DNA from: JAWVFM01 sp038237625
Lineage (GTDB): Bacteria; Actinomycetota; Thermoleophilia; Solirubrobacterales; 70-9
Length of the DNA stretch: 64,000 nucleotides
Direction of reading: 5' to 3'
Assembly: GCA_038237625.1 (NCBI GenBank)
Contig: JBBRYM010000007.1
Span: 62,001 to 126,000, forward strand
Every line of letters starts with the position of its first letter. The stretch's first letter is position 1. Below the pieces are notes generated by a model. The model was not told where the DNA came from and did not search any database. It saw only the letters and a list, made by a program, of their open reading frames with translations. Both the position numbers and the translations under genes were made by a program. This document shows positions 48,435-56,950 of the stretch, in pieces.

Positions 48435-49021
48435 TCGACCGGGCGCGCGGGAGCGCCCACGGCCACCGTGTAGGCCGGGATGTCTTTCGTGACGACCGCG
48501 TTCGCTCCCACGAACGTGCGTGTCCCGATCCGCACTCCGATGATCGTGACCTTCGTCGTGACGATGACGTCGTCCTCGAGGACAACGGGACTGAGCTCGT
48601 AACCCTGCTCCAGCATGGGCCGGTCGAGATCGCGGAAACGATGGTTACCGTCGACCATGAGGAGGTTCTGCCCGAACATGCAGCGCTTGCCGATCTCTAT
48701 TCGCCCGCTGCACTGAATGAGCGGGTCGTAGGTGAACCGCGTCTCATCGCCGATCGTCACCGTTGCCTCGGGCCCGAGCTCGAGCCTGAACCCGCGGCGG
48801 AACTCGACCCCGTCGCCAACCACCAGGCGCCCGCCAAACGGAGCGTGGAGGCTGAACCCGGGGCCGACATAGACGTGCTTGCCAAACCGGATGTCGACGT
48901 GGGGATGGCGAAACAGCACCCAGCGCTTGCGTAGGAACGACATGAGGCGTGGGCCCTGGCGGTAACCGATCCAGACCGGGATCAGCCGCACGCGCCCCAG
49001 CCCTCCGAAGCGGCCGGCCAT
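48368..49021 (-). CDS. Hexapeptide-repeat (left-handed beta-helix) acyltransferase
   Basis: 217 residues from the ATG at 49021. The repeats IRFGKHVYVGPGFSLHAPF, LVVGDGVEFRRGFRLELG, VTIGDETRF, IEIGKRCMFGQNLLMVDGNH and VLEDDVIVTTKVTIIG-VRIGTRTFVGANAVVTKDI build the beta-helix of WcaF/LacA-type O-acetyltransferases. DGNHRF near 120 holds the likely catalytic His. CoA-bound acetyl groups are passed to a sugar hydroxyl; the precise acceptor is unknown. It is the third gene of an hsp20-GT2-acyltransferase run. The frame upstream of 49021 is antisense noise. Confidence 0.92.
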   Translation of the reverse strand: MAGRFGGLGRVRLIPVWIGYRQGPRLMSFLRKRWVLFRHPHVDIRFGKHVYVGPGFSLHAPFGGRLVVGDGVEFRRGFRLELGPEATVTIGDETRFTYDPLIQCSGRIEIGKRCMFGQNLLMVDGNHRFRDLDRPMLEQGYELSPVVLEDDVIVTTKVTIIGVRIGTRTFVGANAVVTKDIPAYTVAVGAPARPVDYFGPGEEPPGSPASSLSDSSG

Positions 49022-49065
49022 GGCCGTAGCTAAGCAGAGCTCCGGCCGGGCCGAGTTGGTGACTA

Positions 49066-50046
49066 TCAGAGATCGGCTGGAGCGCCGCCGATCCTGCGAA
49101 GGCGCTCGGAGGACGCGAAACCCAGCCTGTGCAGCCGGGCATGGTGCAGCGCGGTGCGGCGCCCGGGCTGGAAGCGCCGTGGCGCAACCAGCGTCGCCGG
49201 CCAGAGGAGACCGGCGCGAGCGAGGGCGCCGGCGACGTTGAGCGCAGCGTAGGCGCGGGCGCGCAGAGCGCCGCGGGCGCGGCGCATCCACAGATAGGTC
49301 GCGGCGATGTGCCGCTCCGACCGGCCTTCGGCGAATGCCCTGGAGGCGGCGGCGCTCAGCGCGTGGCTCACCACGGCATCGGGCTCGTAGAGCGTGAGCC
49401 AACCGGCGCGCCGCAGGCGCCAGCCCAGGTCGAGATCCTCGGCGTACATCCAATGCTCGGGATCGAAGCCGCCGACCTCGTCCCAGGCCTCGCGGCGAAC
49501 GAGGAGGAACGCAGCGTGCGCCCAATCGACCCACCGTGCCAGGCTCGGATCCCAGTAGCCCTCCATGCACAGGCGATCGCCCAGAGCGGGCGCCAACCCC
49601 AGCATCCCGGAGTTGAAGAGGACGGCGACGCCCAGCCCCGGAAACTGATGAACGGAGTGCTGAGTCGAACCGTCCGGCAGGCGCAGGCGCGGGGCGACGG
49701 CGCCGACATCGCGGGCGCCGGATCCCGCCTCGAGCAGGGCCGCGATCGCACCGGGTTGGACGGCGACGTCGGCGTTCGCGGCGGCGATCCAGGCCCCGGA
49801 TGTCCGCGCCGCGACGAGGTTGACCGCCCCCCCGAAGCCCAGGTTCTTCTCAGATCGGACCAGGCGGGCCCAGGGAAACTCGGCGCCGACCAGGTCCGCC
49901 GAGCCGTCGGTCGACGCGTTATCGATCACCCAGACCTCGGCGCGACCCGCCTTCGCGTCGGCCGCGAGGGACGCGAGGCACGGCCGCAGAAGCTCCCGAG
50001 TGTTCCAGGACACGACTGCGACCGCTACCTCGGGATGCGCGGGCAT
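49066..50046 (-). CDS. GT2-family glycosyltransferase (rhamnosyltransferase-like)
   Basis: 326 residues: VAVAVVSWNTRELLRPCLAS, VWVIDNASTDGSADLV near 37, KNLGFGGAVNLVAARTSGAW near 65, AANADVAVQPGA near 88 (metal site), and GFDPEHWMYAEDLDLGWRLR near 187. This pattern is the WbbL/GT2 group that often transfers rhamnose. The C-terminal helices (ALNVAGALARAGLL) are weakly hydrophobic. Its ATG lies 22 bases inside the end of the hsp20 gene on the same strand, so its translation is probably coupled to the heat-shock gene, an odd pairing. Confidence 0.93.
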   Translation of the reverse strand: MPAHPEVAVAVVSWNTRELLRPCLASLAADAKAGRAEVWVIDNASTDGSADLVGAEFPWARLVRSEKNLGFGGAVNLVAARTSGAWIAAANADVAVQPGAIAALLEAGSGARDVGAVAPRLRLPDGSTQHSVHQFPGLGVAVLFNSGMLGLAPALGDRLCMEGYWDPSLARWVDWAHAAFLLVRREAWDEVGGFDPEHWMYAEDLDLGWRLRRAGWLTLYEPDAVVSHALSAAASRAFAEGRSERHIAATYLWMRRARGALRARAYAALNVAGALARAGLLWPATLVAPRRFQPGRRTALHHARLHRLGFASSERLRRIGGAPADL

Positions 50047-50513
50047 CCCGTCAGGCTACGAGACTGTTCGAAGACGCTCGCGGCCCCGATCTCGATCCGG
50101 TGCGGCTTGCGCTCCTCGGGCTTCGGGATGCGAACCTCGAGGACGCCGTTGTCGAAGTCGGCGTTGATCACGCCGGGGTCGATGCCCTCGGGAAGGGTCA
50201 GCGAACGCGAGAAGCTGCCCATGGCCCGCTCGACGCGGTAATAGCCGTCGCCCTTCTCCTCGTTGTCGATGCGGCGCTCGCCCGAAACCGTGAGGACGTT
50301 GTCCTTGAGCTCGATCTCGAAGTCCTCGCGGCGCAACCCGGGAAGGTCAGCCCGCAGGACGAGGTGATCGTCGGTCTCGGCGAGGTCCATTGCCGGCACC
50401 CACCGGCGGGAGCGTGCCTCGGGACGCGCGCCGGAGAACGTGTCGAAGAGGCGGTTGAACTCGGACTGGAGCGCGTCAAGCTCGCGGGCCGGGTCCCAAC
50501 GTACGATTGCCAT
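50025..50513 (-). CDS. Hsp20-family small heat-shock protein
   Basis: 162 residues. The N-terminal arm MAIVRWDPARELDALQSEFN and the alpha-crystallin domain near 38-135 (VPAMDLAETDDHLVLRADLP, DFEIELKDNVLTVSGER, SLTLPEGIDPGVINADFDNG, VLEVRIPKPEE) are complete. The I-x-I-type tail is degenerate (IEIGAASV). It binds unfolding proteins as oligomers. A strong AAGGAGG lies 7 bases before the ATG, unlike the leaderless genes around it. A consensus promoter at 50566-50594 and a stem that can hide the ribosome-binding site precede it. Its end overlaps a GT2 gene by 22 bases. Confidence 0.96.
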   Translation of the reverse strand: MAIVRWDPARELDALQSEFNRLFDTFSGARPEARSRRWVPAMDLAETDDHLVLRADLPGLRREDFEIELKDNVLTVSGERRIDNEEKGDGYYRVERAMGSFSRSLTLPEGIDPGVINADFDNGVLEVRIPKPEERKPHRIEIGAASVFEQSRSLTGCPRIPR

Positions 50514-50519
50514 CTGAAT

Positions 50520-50540
50520 ACCTCCTTACAAGTCTGAGGT
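50520..50540 (-). promoter_or_regulatory. Stem-loop hiding the hsp20 ribosome-binding site
   Basis: In the hsp20 leader ACCTC (50536-50540) can pair with GAGGT (50520-50524), which includes the Shine-Dalgarno, around an 11-base loop. The same ACCT could alternatively pair with an AGGT just upstream (50546-50549). The arrangement is what an RNA thermometer would need, but the stem is only five pairs. Confidence 0.35.
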
Positions 50541-50565
50541 GGCTTAGACCTAAAACCTGAGTCGG

Positions 50566-50594
50566 TATATAGCAGATATACAGGCCGCTGTCAA
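50566..50594 (-). promoter_or_regulatory. Consensus sigma-70-type promoter of hsp20 with an inverted repeat over the -10
   Basis: TTGACA (50589-50594) and TATATA (50566-50571) are separated by exactly 17 bases. The -35 box overlaps the gpmI stop codon. GTATAT-CTGCT-ATATAC, a perfect 6-bp inverted repeat at 50565-50581, covers the -10 and could be a repressor operator. No CIRCE or HAIR consensus is present. Confidence 0.75.
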
Positions 50595-52096
50595 GCCTCC
50601 ACGAGGGATCTTCCGGTCATCTGCGGCGGCTGCGGGATGCCCAAGAGGGCCAGCACCGTGGGCGCGACGTCGGCCAGGATACCCGCGTGAACCCGGGCGT
50701 CCTTGACGGTCACGATGACGGGCACCGGGTTCGTCGAATGCGCCGTGTTCGGCGACCCGTCGGGCTCCATCATCTGCTCGCAGTTGCCGTGGTCGGCCGT
50801 GACGATGCAGGCCCCGCCGCTCGCGTGCACTGCGTCGACCACCCGCGCCAGCGCGGCGTCGACCGCCTCGACCGCGGCCGTCGCCGCGGGGACGCTCCCC
50901 GTGTGCCCGACCATGTCCGGGTTGGCGAAGTTGATGATCCCGAAGCGAGGCGGGTCCGCCGACCATGATTCGCAGAAGGCGCCGGCGGCGTCCTCCGCAC
51001 TCATCTGCGGCTTTTCGTCGTAGGTCGCGACGTCCCGAGGCGAGGGCACTAGATGGCGCTCCTCCCCCTCCCACTCCTCCTCCTGGCCACCGTTGAAGAA
51101 GTAGGTGACGTGAGCGTACTTCTCGGTCTCTGCCACGTGGAGCTGTCGCGCCCCCGCCCTTGAGAGGACCTCGGCCAGCGTGGTCGCCGGCGCGCGTGGC
51201 GGAAATGCGACCGGGTACGGCCATCCCTCCCGGAACCTCGCGAGCGTGGTCACATGTAGTGCAGGGGCCGGGTCGCGCCGGAACTCGTCGAACTCGGGCT
51301 CGCCGAGCGCGCGGACCAGCTCGCGACCGCGATCCGGCCGGAAGTTGAAGTGGATGACGACGTCGCCGTCGGCCATGCCGTCGTAGTCGCCGATGACCGT
51401 CGGGCGGATGAACTCGTCGGTCTCCCCGCGGTCGTAGGCAGCGGCGATCGCGGCCTGGGGCTCGGAGGCATGCTCACCTCGGGCGCCGACAATCGCGTCG
51501 TAGGCGAGCTGCACCCGGTCCCAGCGCCCGTCGCGGTCCATCGCGTAGTAACGGCCGGCGACGGTTCCGATCCGCCCGGCGCGGCGCAGCCAGCCCTCGA
51601 GCTCGGTGATGTAGCCGGGAGAGTTGTGCGGCAGCGTGTCGCGCCCATCGGTGAACGCGTGGATGACCAGGTCCGGCACGCCCTCGCTGGCCGCAAGCCC
51701 GATAAGCGCCTCGAGATGCCCGAAGCCGGAATGCACGCCGCCGTCGGAGACCAGGCCCATCAGGTGCAGGCGCCCGCGCGGCGACGAGCGGGCCTTCTCG
51801 CAGGCGTCCAGCAGCGCCGGATTCTCGAAGAACCTGCCGTCGGCGATGGCGCCGTCGATGCGGGCCAGGTCCTGCTTGACGATCGAACCGGCGCCGAGAT
51901 TCAGATGACCCACCTCGGAGTTGCCCATCTGGCCCTCGGGAAGACCGACGTCGTGGCCGGACGTGCGCAGGGTCGCGTTGGGATAAGAGGCGATGAGCTC
52001 GTCGAACGTCGGGGTGGCAGCGAGGGAAACAGCGTTGCCGGGGCCTGGCGAGGCTATTCCCCACCCGTCGAGGATGACCAGCGCAACGCTGGGCAC
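50591..52096 (-). CDS. gpmI: 2,3-bisphosphoglycerate-independent phosphoglycerate mutase
   Basis: 501 residues, the normal length. It converts 3- to 2-phosphoglycerate using two manganese ions. VALVILDGWGIASPGPGNAV gives the first metal Asp. GQMGNSEVGHLNLGAG near 55 holds the phosphoserine. IHAFTDGRDTLPHNSPGY near 138 and VIHFNFRPDRGREL near 243 bind substrate, and FANPDMVGHTGS and TADHGNCEQM near 385-435 close the metal site. The GTG at 52096 is chosen because GAGGGG lies 6 bases upstream; an in-frame TTG at 52135 is less likely. It is the last gene of the gapA-pgk-tpiA-gpmI operon. Confidence 0.97.
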   Translation of the reverse strand: MPSVALVILDGWGIASPGPGNAVSLAATPTFDELIASYPNATLRTSGHDVGLPEGQMGNSEVGHLNLGAGSIVKQDLARIDGAIADGRFFENPALLDACEKARSSPRGRLHLMGLVSDGGVHSGFGHLEALIGLAASEGVPDLVIHAFTDGRDTLPHNSPGYITELEGWLRRAGRIGTVAGRYYAMDRDGRWDRVQLAYDAIVGARGEHASEPQAAIAAAYDRGETDEFIRPTVIGDYDGMADGDVVIHFNFRPDRGRELVRALGEPEFDEFRRDPAPALHVTTLARFREGWPYPVAFPPRAPATTLAEVLSRAGARQLHVAETEKYAHVTYFFNGGQEEEWEGEERHLVPSPRDVATYDEKPQMSAEDAAGAFCESWSADPPRFGIINFANPDMVGHTGSVPAATAAVEAVDAALARVVDAVHASGGACIVTADHGNCEQMMEPDGSPNTAHSTNPVPVIVTVKDARVHAGILADVAPTVLALLGIPQPPQMTGRSLVEA

Positions 52097-52138
52097 CGGG
52101 AGCCCCTCGGGCCTGGAATGCAGCGAGCCCTCCAAGCC

Positions 52139-52921
52139 CTACCGGCCGCCCGCGGCGCGCTGCGCGGCTTTGCAGATCTCGAGGAAGTCCTCGGGGTCGA
52201 GCGAGGCTCCGCCCACGAGAGCCCCGTCGACGTCGGGCTCCTGCATGATCTCGGCGGCGTTCGCGGGCTTCACGGACCCGCCGTAGAGGATGCGAATCCC
52301 GGCTGCGGCCTCGGGGTCGTGCTTCGCCAGCTCGCCCCGGATGTGGGCGATCGCATCCTGAGCCTGCTTCGGCGTGGCGTTGCGCCCGGTGCCGATGGCC
52401 CAGATCGGCTCGTAGGCGACGACGAGCGGCCCCAGGGCTCCCGGGTCAACGCCGGCAAGATCGGCCTCGATCTGGCGCGCCAGAACCGCGTTCGTCGCCT
52501 CGGCGTCGCGCTCGGCCTCGGTCTCGCCGACGCAGAGAATCGGGACCAGCCCCGCGGCGAGCGCGGCCGGCACCTTCGCGGCGAGCGCGGCGTCGGTCTC
52601 GCCGAAGAGCTGACGCCGCTCGGAATGGCCGAGGACCACCCCCCAGGCACCCGCCTCGACGAGCATCGCCGCCGAGAGCTCGCCGGTGAAGGCGCCCGAC
52701 TCGGCCTCGTGCATGTTCTGCGCCGCAACCTCGATCGCCGTGGTGGAAACCGTGCCGCCAAGCTCCGCGAGCGCTGTGGCCGGCGGGCAGAGGACGACGT
52801 CGATCGCGTCGAGCTCCGCAGCCCCGTCCACGAAGGAACCGGCGAACGCTCTCGCCTCGGCGCGGGTCTTCTGCATCTTCCAGTTGGCCGCCACGAGCGG
52901 GCGCCGAGCTTGATCAGGCAT
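52139..52921 (-). CDS. tpiA: Triosephosphate isomerase
   Basis: 260-residue TIM barrel. It interconverts dihydroxyacetone phosphate and glyceraldehyde-3-phosphate. VAANWKMQKT near 10 holds the catalytic Lys. VVLGHSERRQLFGE near 95 holds the His, VVAYEPIWAIGTGRNAT near 167 the Glu, and ILYGGSVKPANA near 215 the phosphate loop. The ATG at 52921 overlaps the end of pgk by eight bases, so the two are coupled. Confidence 0.97.
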   Translation of the reverse strand: MPDQARRPLVAANWKMQKTRAEARAFAGSFVDGAAELDAIDVVLCPPATALAELGGTVSTTAIEVAAQNMHEAESGAFTGELSAAMLVEAGAWGVVLGHSERRQLFGETDAALAAKVPAALAAGLVPILCVGETEAERDAEATNAVLARQIEADLAGVDPGALGPLVVAYEPIWAIGTGRNATPKQAQDAIAHIRGELAKHDPEAAAGIRILYGGSVKPANAAEIMQEPDVDGALVGGASLDPEDFLEICKAAQRAAGGR

Positions 52922-54098
52922 CGTCGAGCGCCTCCACGCCGGGCAGTTTGCGTCCTTCGAGCAGCTCCAGGGCCGCACCGCCGCCCGAGGAGAGCCAATC
53001 GACCCGGTCGGCGAGGCCGAAGTCGGCCAGTGCCGCCGCCGAGTCGCCGCCCCCGACCACCGTCTTGCCTTCCGCGGCAGCGACCGCTTTCGCGACGCTG
53101 CGCGTGCCGTCGGCAAACGGGTCGAGCTCGAATGCCCCCATCGGGCCGTTCCAGAACACCGTGCCGGCCGCCGCGATCACCTGCGAGTACTCGTCCGCCG
53201 TTCGCGGGCCAATGTCGAGGCCCATCCACCCATCCGGCACCTCGATCCCATCGAGCTCCTGACGCTCCGCCTCCGAGTCGAAGCGGTCGCCGGCGACCAG
53301 ATCCGACGGCAGGTGGAGGTTGGCCCTGGTCTCCCCCGCAGTCGCCAGAAGCCGCGCCGCCATCGCGGCGCCCTCTTCCTCGACAAGCGAATCGCCGGTG
53401 GCGCGCCCCTGGGCCTGGAAGAAGCTGAAGCACATCGCGCCGCCGATCAGGACATCGTCGGCGACCTCCATGAAGCGGTCGAGGAGGGCGATCTTGTCGG
53501 ACACCTTCGCGCCACCGAGGATGACGCAGAGCGGCCGCCGGGGGTCGTCGCGCACCGCTTCGAGCTCGGTGACCTCGTGTTCGAGCAGGAGGCCCGCGTA
53601 TGCGGGCAACAGGGCCGCAACCCCGGTGGTGCTGGCATGTGCGCGATGAGCGGTGCCGAAGGCGTCGTTCACGAAGATGTCAGCGAGCGCCGCCAACGAC
53701 TTGGCGAGGCCGGGATCGTTCTCCGTCTCGCCGGCCTCGAAGCGCGTGTTCTCCAACATCAGGAGGCCGCCTGCCGAAAGACCCTGGGCCGCCGTCTGCA
53801 CCTCGGTTCCCACGACGGCCGGCGCCAGCGCCACGTCGAGGCCCAGCAGCTCGCCCAGGCGGGCGGCGACGGGCGCCAGCGTCAGCTCCGGGTCACGCCC
53901 CTCTGGCCTGCCGAGGTGGGAGGCGACGACGATGCTGGCCCCGGCCTCACGAAGCAGCTCGATCGTCGGCAACGCCGCCCGGATGCGGGTGTCGTCAGCG
54001 ACCCGGCCACCCGCAAGGGGGACGTTCAGATCGGCGCGAAGCAGGACGGTCCGGCCCCCGACGTCCGCATCGCGGACACTGCGCTTCGCGAAGCTCAA
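52914..54098 (-). CDS. pgk: Phosphoglycerate kinase
   Basis: 394 residues. VLLRADLNVPLAGGRVADDT near 15 and VASHLGRPEGRDPELTL near 52 bind 3-phosphoglycerate. NDAFGTAHRAHASTTG near 155, LGGAKVSDKIALLDRFM near 190 and VVGGGDSAAALADFGL near 354 are the family signatures. It makes ATP from 1,3-bisphosphoglycerate. The TTG at 54098 in a TTGA overlap with the gapA stop is the only start that keeps the conserved RSVRDADV lead. It is coupled on both sides. Confidence 0.96.
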   Translation of the reverse strand: MSFAKRSVRDADVGGRTVLLRADLNVPLAGGRVADDTRIRAALPTIELLREAGASIVVASHLGRPEGRDPELTLAPVAARLGELLGLDVALAPAVVGTEVQTAAQGLSAGGLLMLENTRFEAGETENDPGLAKSLAALADIFVNDAFGTAHRAHASTTGVAALLPAYAGLLLEHEVTELEAVRDDPRRPLCVILGGAKVSDKIALLDRFMEVADDVLIGGAMCFSFFQAQGRATGDSLVEEEGAAMAARLLATAGETRANLHLPSDLVAGDRFDSEAERQELDGIEVPDGWMGLDIGPRTADEYSQVIAAAGTVFWNGPMGAFELDPFADGTRSVAKAVAAAEGKTVVGGGDSAAALADFGLADRVDWLSSGGGAALELLEGRKLPGVEALDDA

Positions 54099-55123
54099 GC
54101 TCCAGCGACCGTGGCCGGCTCGAGCACCTTTGCCGCCAGCTCCACGCAGCGGTTCGAATAGCCCCACTCGTTGTCGTACCAGGCCACGAGCTTGACCATG
54201 CTGCCCTCGAGCACCATCGTCTGCTGCGCGTCGAAGATCGACGAGTGTGGGTCGCGGACGATGTCGGTCGAAACGATGGGATCCTCGGTGTAGGCCAGGA
54301 TCCCCCGCATGGGTCCGTCCGCGGCCTCCCTCACGGCCGCGTTCAGCTCTTCGACGGTCGTCTCGCGGGCCAAGACGCACGTGAGGTCGACAACGGAGCC
54401 GGTTGCCACCGGAGCCCGAACCGCGATCCCGTTGAGCTTGCCGGCGAGCTCGGGAAGCACCAGGCCGACGGCCTTCGCGGCCCCGGTCGAGGTCGGGATC
54501 AGGTTGAGCGCTGCAGCGCGGGCGCGACGGAGGTCCTTGTGGGGCATGTCCTGCAACCGCTGATCCGCCGTGTAGGCGTGGATGGTGGTCATGAGGCCGC
54601 GCTCGATGCCGAACGCGTCGTTGACCACCTTGGCGACGGGCGCCAGGCAGTTCGTCGTGCACGAGGCGTTGGAGATGATGTTGTGCTGGTCCGGGTCGTA
54701 CGCCGCGTCGAAGTTGACGCCCAGGGCCACCGTGATGTCGGGCTCGGTCGCCGGAGCGGAGATGATCACCTTCTTGGCGCCTGCCTCGAGGTGCTTGGCG
54801 GCGTCGTCGCGCTTGGTGAAAAGGCCCGTGGACTCGATCACCACCTCCACTCCGAGGTCTCCCCAGGGCAGGGCCGCAGGATCGCGCTCGGCCAGGACCC
54901 GAAGCGAGGCGCCGTCGACCACCAGCCCATCGTCGCCCGCCGCGACATCGCCCGGGAAGCGGCCCAGGATCGAGTCGTACTTGAGCAGGTGCGCCAGGGT
55001 GCCGGCGTCGGTGATGTCGTTGACGGCGACGAACTCGAGCTCCGAGCCGGCCTCGTAAGCAGCGCGAAACAGGTTCCGGCCGATCCTCCCGAACCCGTTG
55101 ATCCCAACCTTCACTGGCGCCAT
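54095..55123 (-). CDS. gapA: Glyceraldehyde-3-phosphate dehydrogenase, class I
   Basis: 342 residues. VGINGFGRIGRNLFRAAYEA is the NAD-binding loop. VAVNDITDAGTLAHLLKYDS near 33 has the Asp that favours NAD over NADP. SNASCTTNCLAPVAKVVND near 150 holds the catalytic Cys, and the His lies in TTIHAYTADQRLQD. VAWYDNEWGYSNRCVEL closes the protein. AAAGGGAG 12 bases before the ATG is the ribosome-binding site. It is the lead gene of the lower-glycolysis operon. Its 63-base upstream gap shows no clear promoter. Confidence 0.97.
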   Translation of the reverse strand: MAPVKVGINGFGRIGRNLFRAAYEAGSELEFVAVNDITDAGTLAHLLKYDSILGRFPGDVAAGDDGLVVDGASLRVLAERDPAALPWGDLGVEVVIESTGLFTKRDDAAKHLEAGAKKVIISAPATEPDITVALGVNFDAAYDPDQHNIISNASCTTNCLAPVAKVVNDAFGIERGLMTTIHAYTADQRLQDMPHKDLRRARAAALNLIPTSTGAAKAVGLVLPELAGKLNGIAVRAPVATGSVVDLTCVLARETTVEELNAAVREAADGPMRGILAYTEDPIVSTDIVRDPHSSIFDAQQTMVLEGSMVKLVAWYDNEWGYSNRCVELAAKVLEPATVAGA

Positions 55124-55186
55124 GTGTGCGATCTCCCTTTCCTAGTCAGCTTGCCTGGACCATGGACGGTACCCATCCGCCCGCGC

Positions 55187-55951
55187 TCAACCACCTACGG
55201 GCGTCCAGCGGAAGCGCCGGAGCGCCACCACCAGCGCTACCGCGCCCCACAGGGCGACGAGCGCCAGGTCGCCGGGATCGAACCCGCCGCCGCTGGGCAC
55301 CCAGGCGTTGATGAACGAGAGGAAGAAGTGGCGGATCGGAAACACGCCGGCCACGTGAAGGACCCCCGAGGGGATCTGGTCGTCGGGGATGAAGACTCCG
55401 GAGAGGAAGTAGAGCGGCAGAAAGACGGCCTGGGTGATCGCGGGGGCCGCGTCGAAGGAGGGGATGATCGTCGTCAGTGCCATGCCGATCGCGCAGAACG
55501 ACGCGGCTCCGATCACCAGCGTGGCGAGGACCGCTGCGGCTTCCGACCACGGAATCGCGACGCCGTAAGCGATGCGACCCAGGCCCGCCACCAAAACGAG
55601 CATGATGGTCGCCACCACGAGCGCGTTGCCGATCCTGCCGGCGATGAAAACCCAGGCCGGAAGCGGGGTCCCGCGGGCGCGCTTCATGAGGCCGGCCTCG
55701 CGTTCCCGGGTGAGGTTGATCGCCAGGTTCACCGCAGTCGCGGAGATGACCCCGAGCGTGATGATCGAAGGCACGTAGTAGGTGCTGACCTTGATGTGGC
55801 GCCCGTTCACCGTCTGATCGCCGAAGAGAAGCTGGAAGATCACCATGAACAGCACGGGCAGCATTACGGTGAAGAACACCGACGCCGGGTTGCGCCAGAA
55901 GATCTTCTGGTCGTAGCGGAACTGGTGCCAGACCAGTGCTGCGGCGGTCAT
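55187..55951 (-). CDS. ABC-2-type transporter permease
   Basis: 254 residues from the ATG at 55951. Six hydrophobic helices follow the ABC2_membrane pattern: IFWRNPASVFFTVMLPVLFM, YYVPSIITLGVISATAVNLA, NLTREREAGLMKRARGTPLP between helices (coupling-helix region), then ALVVATIMLVLVAGLG, PLYFLSGVFIPDDQIPSGVL and a final helix. These permeases export drugs, lipids or polysaccharides with a separate ATPase. The start overlaps the ATPase stop by four bases (ATGA). The exported substrate is unknown. Confidence 0.93.
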   Translation of the reverse strand: MTAAALVWHQFRYDQKIFWRNPASVFFTVMLPVLFMVIFQLLFGDQTVNGRHIKVSTYYVPSIITLGVISATAVNLAINLTREREAGLMKRARGTPLPAWVFIAGRIGNALVVATIMLVLVAGLGRIAYGVAIPWSEAAAVLATLVIGAASFCAIGMALTTIIPSFDAAPAITQAVFLPLYFLSGVFIPDDQIPSGVLHVAGVFPIRHFFLSFINAWVPSGGGFDPGDLALVALWGAVALVVALRRFRWTPVGG

Positions 55952-56883
55952 TCCTCTCCCTCTCCCGTCAGTTCGAGGTAGATGTCCTCGAGGCTCGGCC
56001 GCCTGACCTCGAGGTCTGCCAGAGCCACGCCACGGTCCATCGCCCATGAGGTCAGCGCGTTCAGGACGGGCACCGGGTCGGTTGTTCTGAGAATGAGCCT
56101 TCCGTTCTCGCCCCGGACCACGCCCAGAGCAGCCCCACCGGGACCTGGCAGGTCGGTTGCGACGACGCCGTCCGGAAGGCCAAATGCGATCTCGGTCGCG
56201 GCGTCGCGGCGTCCGCCGAGCTCCTCGGGTGGGCCCTCGGCGACGATCTCTCCCCGGGCGATGATCGCCACCCGGTCGGCGAGGGCCTGCGCCTCGTCCA
56301 TGTAGTGCGTCGTCAGGAAGATCGTCTTGCCGAGCCTGCGCAGGTTGGCGATGACCTCCCAGGCCTGACGGCGGGCCGAGGGGTCAAAGCCGGTGGTCGG
56401 CTCGTCGAGAAAGAGGAGTTCGGGATCGCCGACCAGCGCGGCGCCCACGTCAACCCGGCGCTTCTGCCCTCCCGAGAGGCGCCCCACGCGGTCGTCGGCC
56501 TTGTCCGCGAGCCCGACCAGCTCGATGGTCTCGTCGATCGGAAGGGGCCGGGAAAAGTAGCCGGCGTAGAGGCTGAGGGTCTCGCGAACGGTCAAAAGCG
56601 GCTGCAGCTCGCACTGCTGGAGGACGATCCCGATCCGCTCGCGCCAGGCGCGCCCCCCCTGCGCCGGGTCCGCGCCGAGAACCTCCACCGCGCCGGAAGT
56701 TCGTTCGCGGTAGCCCTCGAGGATCTCGACCGTCGTGGTCTTCCCGGCCCCGTTGGGACCGAGGAACGCGAACACCGCCCCCACCTCGACCTCGAGATCG
56801 ATGCCGCCGACGGCCTCGTTGGACCCGTAGACCTTGCGCAGGCCGCTTACGGCGATGGCGGCAGTCGGCCGAGGCTTCGTCAC
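55948..56883 (-). CDS. ABC transporter ATP-binding protein (DrrA-like)
   Basis: 311 residues from the GTG at 56883. GPNGAGKTTTVEIL near 43 (Walker A), VLQQCELQPLLTVRET near 90 (Q loop), LSGGQKRRVDVGAALVG near 137 (signature), LLFLDEPTTGFDPSARRQAW near 158 (Walker B) and TTHYMDEA near 192 (switch His). A C-terminal DUF4162-like extension (220-311) is as in DrrA-type exporters. GTG follows a CATAAT box at 6 bases, with no Shine-Dalgarno, so it is probably leaderless. It diverges from the hydrolase array. Confidence 0.95.
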   Translation of the reverse strand: MTKPRPTAAIAVSGLRKVYGSNEAVGGIDLEVEVGAVFAFLGPNGAGKTTTVEILEGYRERTSGAVEVLGADPAQGGRAWRERIGIVLQQCELQPLLTVRETLSLYAGYFSRPLPIDETIELVGLADKADDRVGRLSGGQKRRVDVGAALVGDPELLFLDEPTTGFDPSARRQAWEVIANLRRLGKTIFLTTHYMDEAQALADRVAIIARGEIVAEGPPEELGGRRDAATEIAFGLPDGVVATDLPGPGGAALGVVRGENGRLILRTTDPVPVLNALTSWAMDRGVALADLEVRRPSLEDIYLELTGEGEE

Positions 56884-56889
56884 GGTCGC

Positions 56890-56895
56890 ATTATG
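56890..56895 (-). promoter_or_regulatory. Probable -10 box (CATAAT) of the ABC transporter operon
   Basis: CATAAT on the minus strand ends 6 bases before the GTG at 56883, with no Shine-Dalgarno. Confidence 0.5.
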
Positions 56896-56915
56896 GAGGG
56901 GCCGCCGGGCCCCGG

Positions 56916-56941
56916 CCTCCGGCCCCTGCCTCCGGCCCCTG
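56916..56941. repeat. Tandem 13-bp repeat in the ABC/hydrolase divergent gap
   Basis: CCTCCGGCCCCTG occurs twice head to tail (56916-56928 and 56929-56941). It lies between the -10 box of the ABC operon and that of the hydrolase array. It could be a slipped duplication or a binding site. Confidence 0.6.
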
Positions 56942-56950
56942 CCGTGAACG

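Noticed and set aside
51350..53428. A 692-codon open frame antisense to gpmI, tpiA and pgk
   Set aside because: The same GC-rich shadow composition; well-supported genes occupy the other strand.
53600..55981. A 793-codon open frame antisense to pgk and gapA
   Set aside because: Low-complexity Arg/Asp/Gly/His composition typical of the complement of GC-rich genes, no recognisable domain and no start signal.
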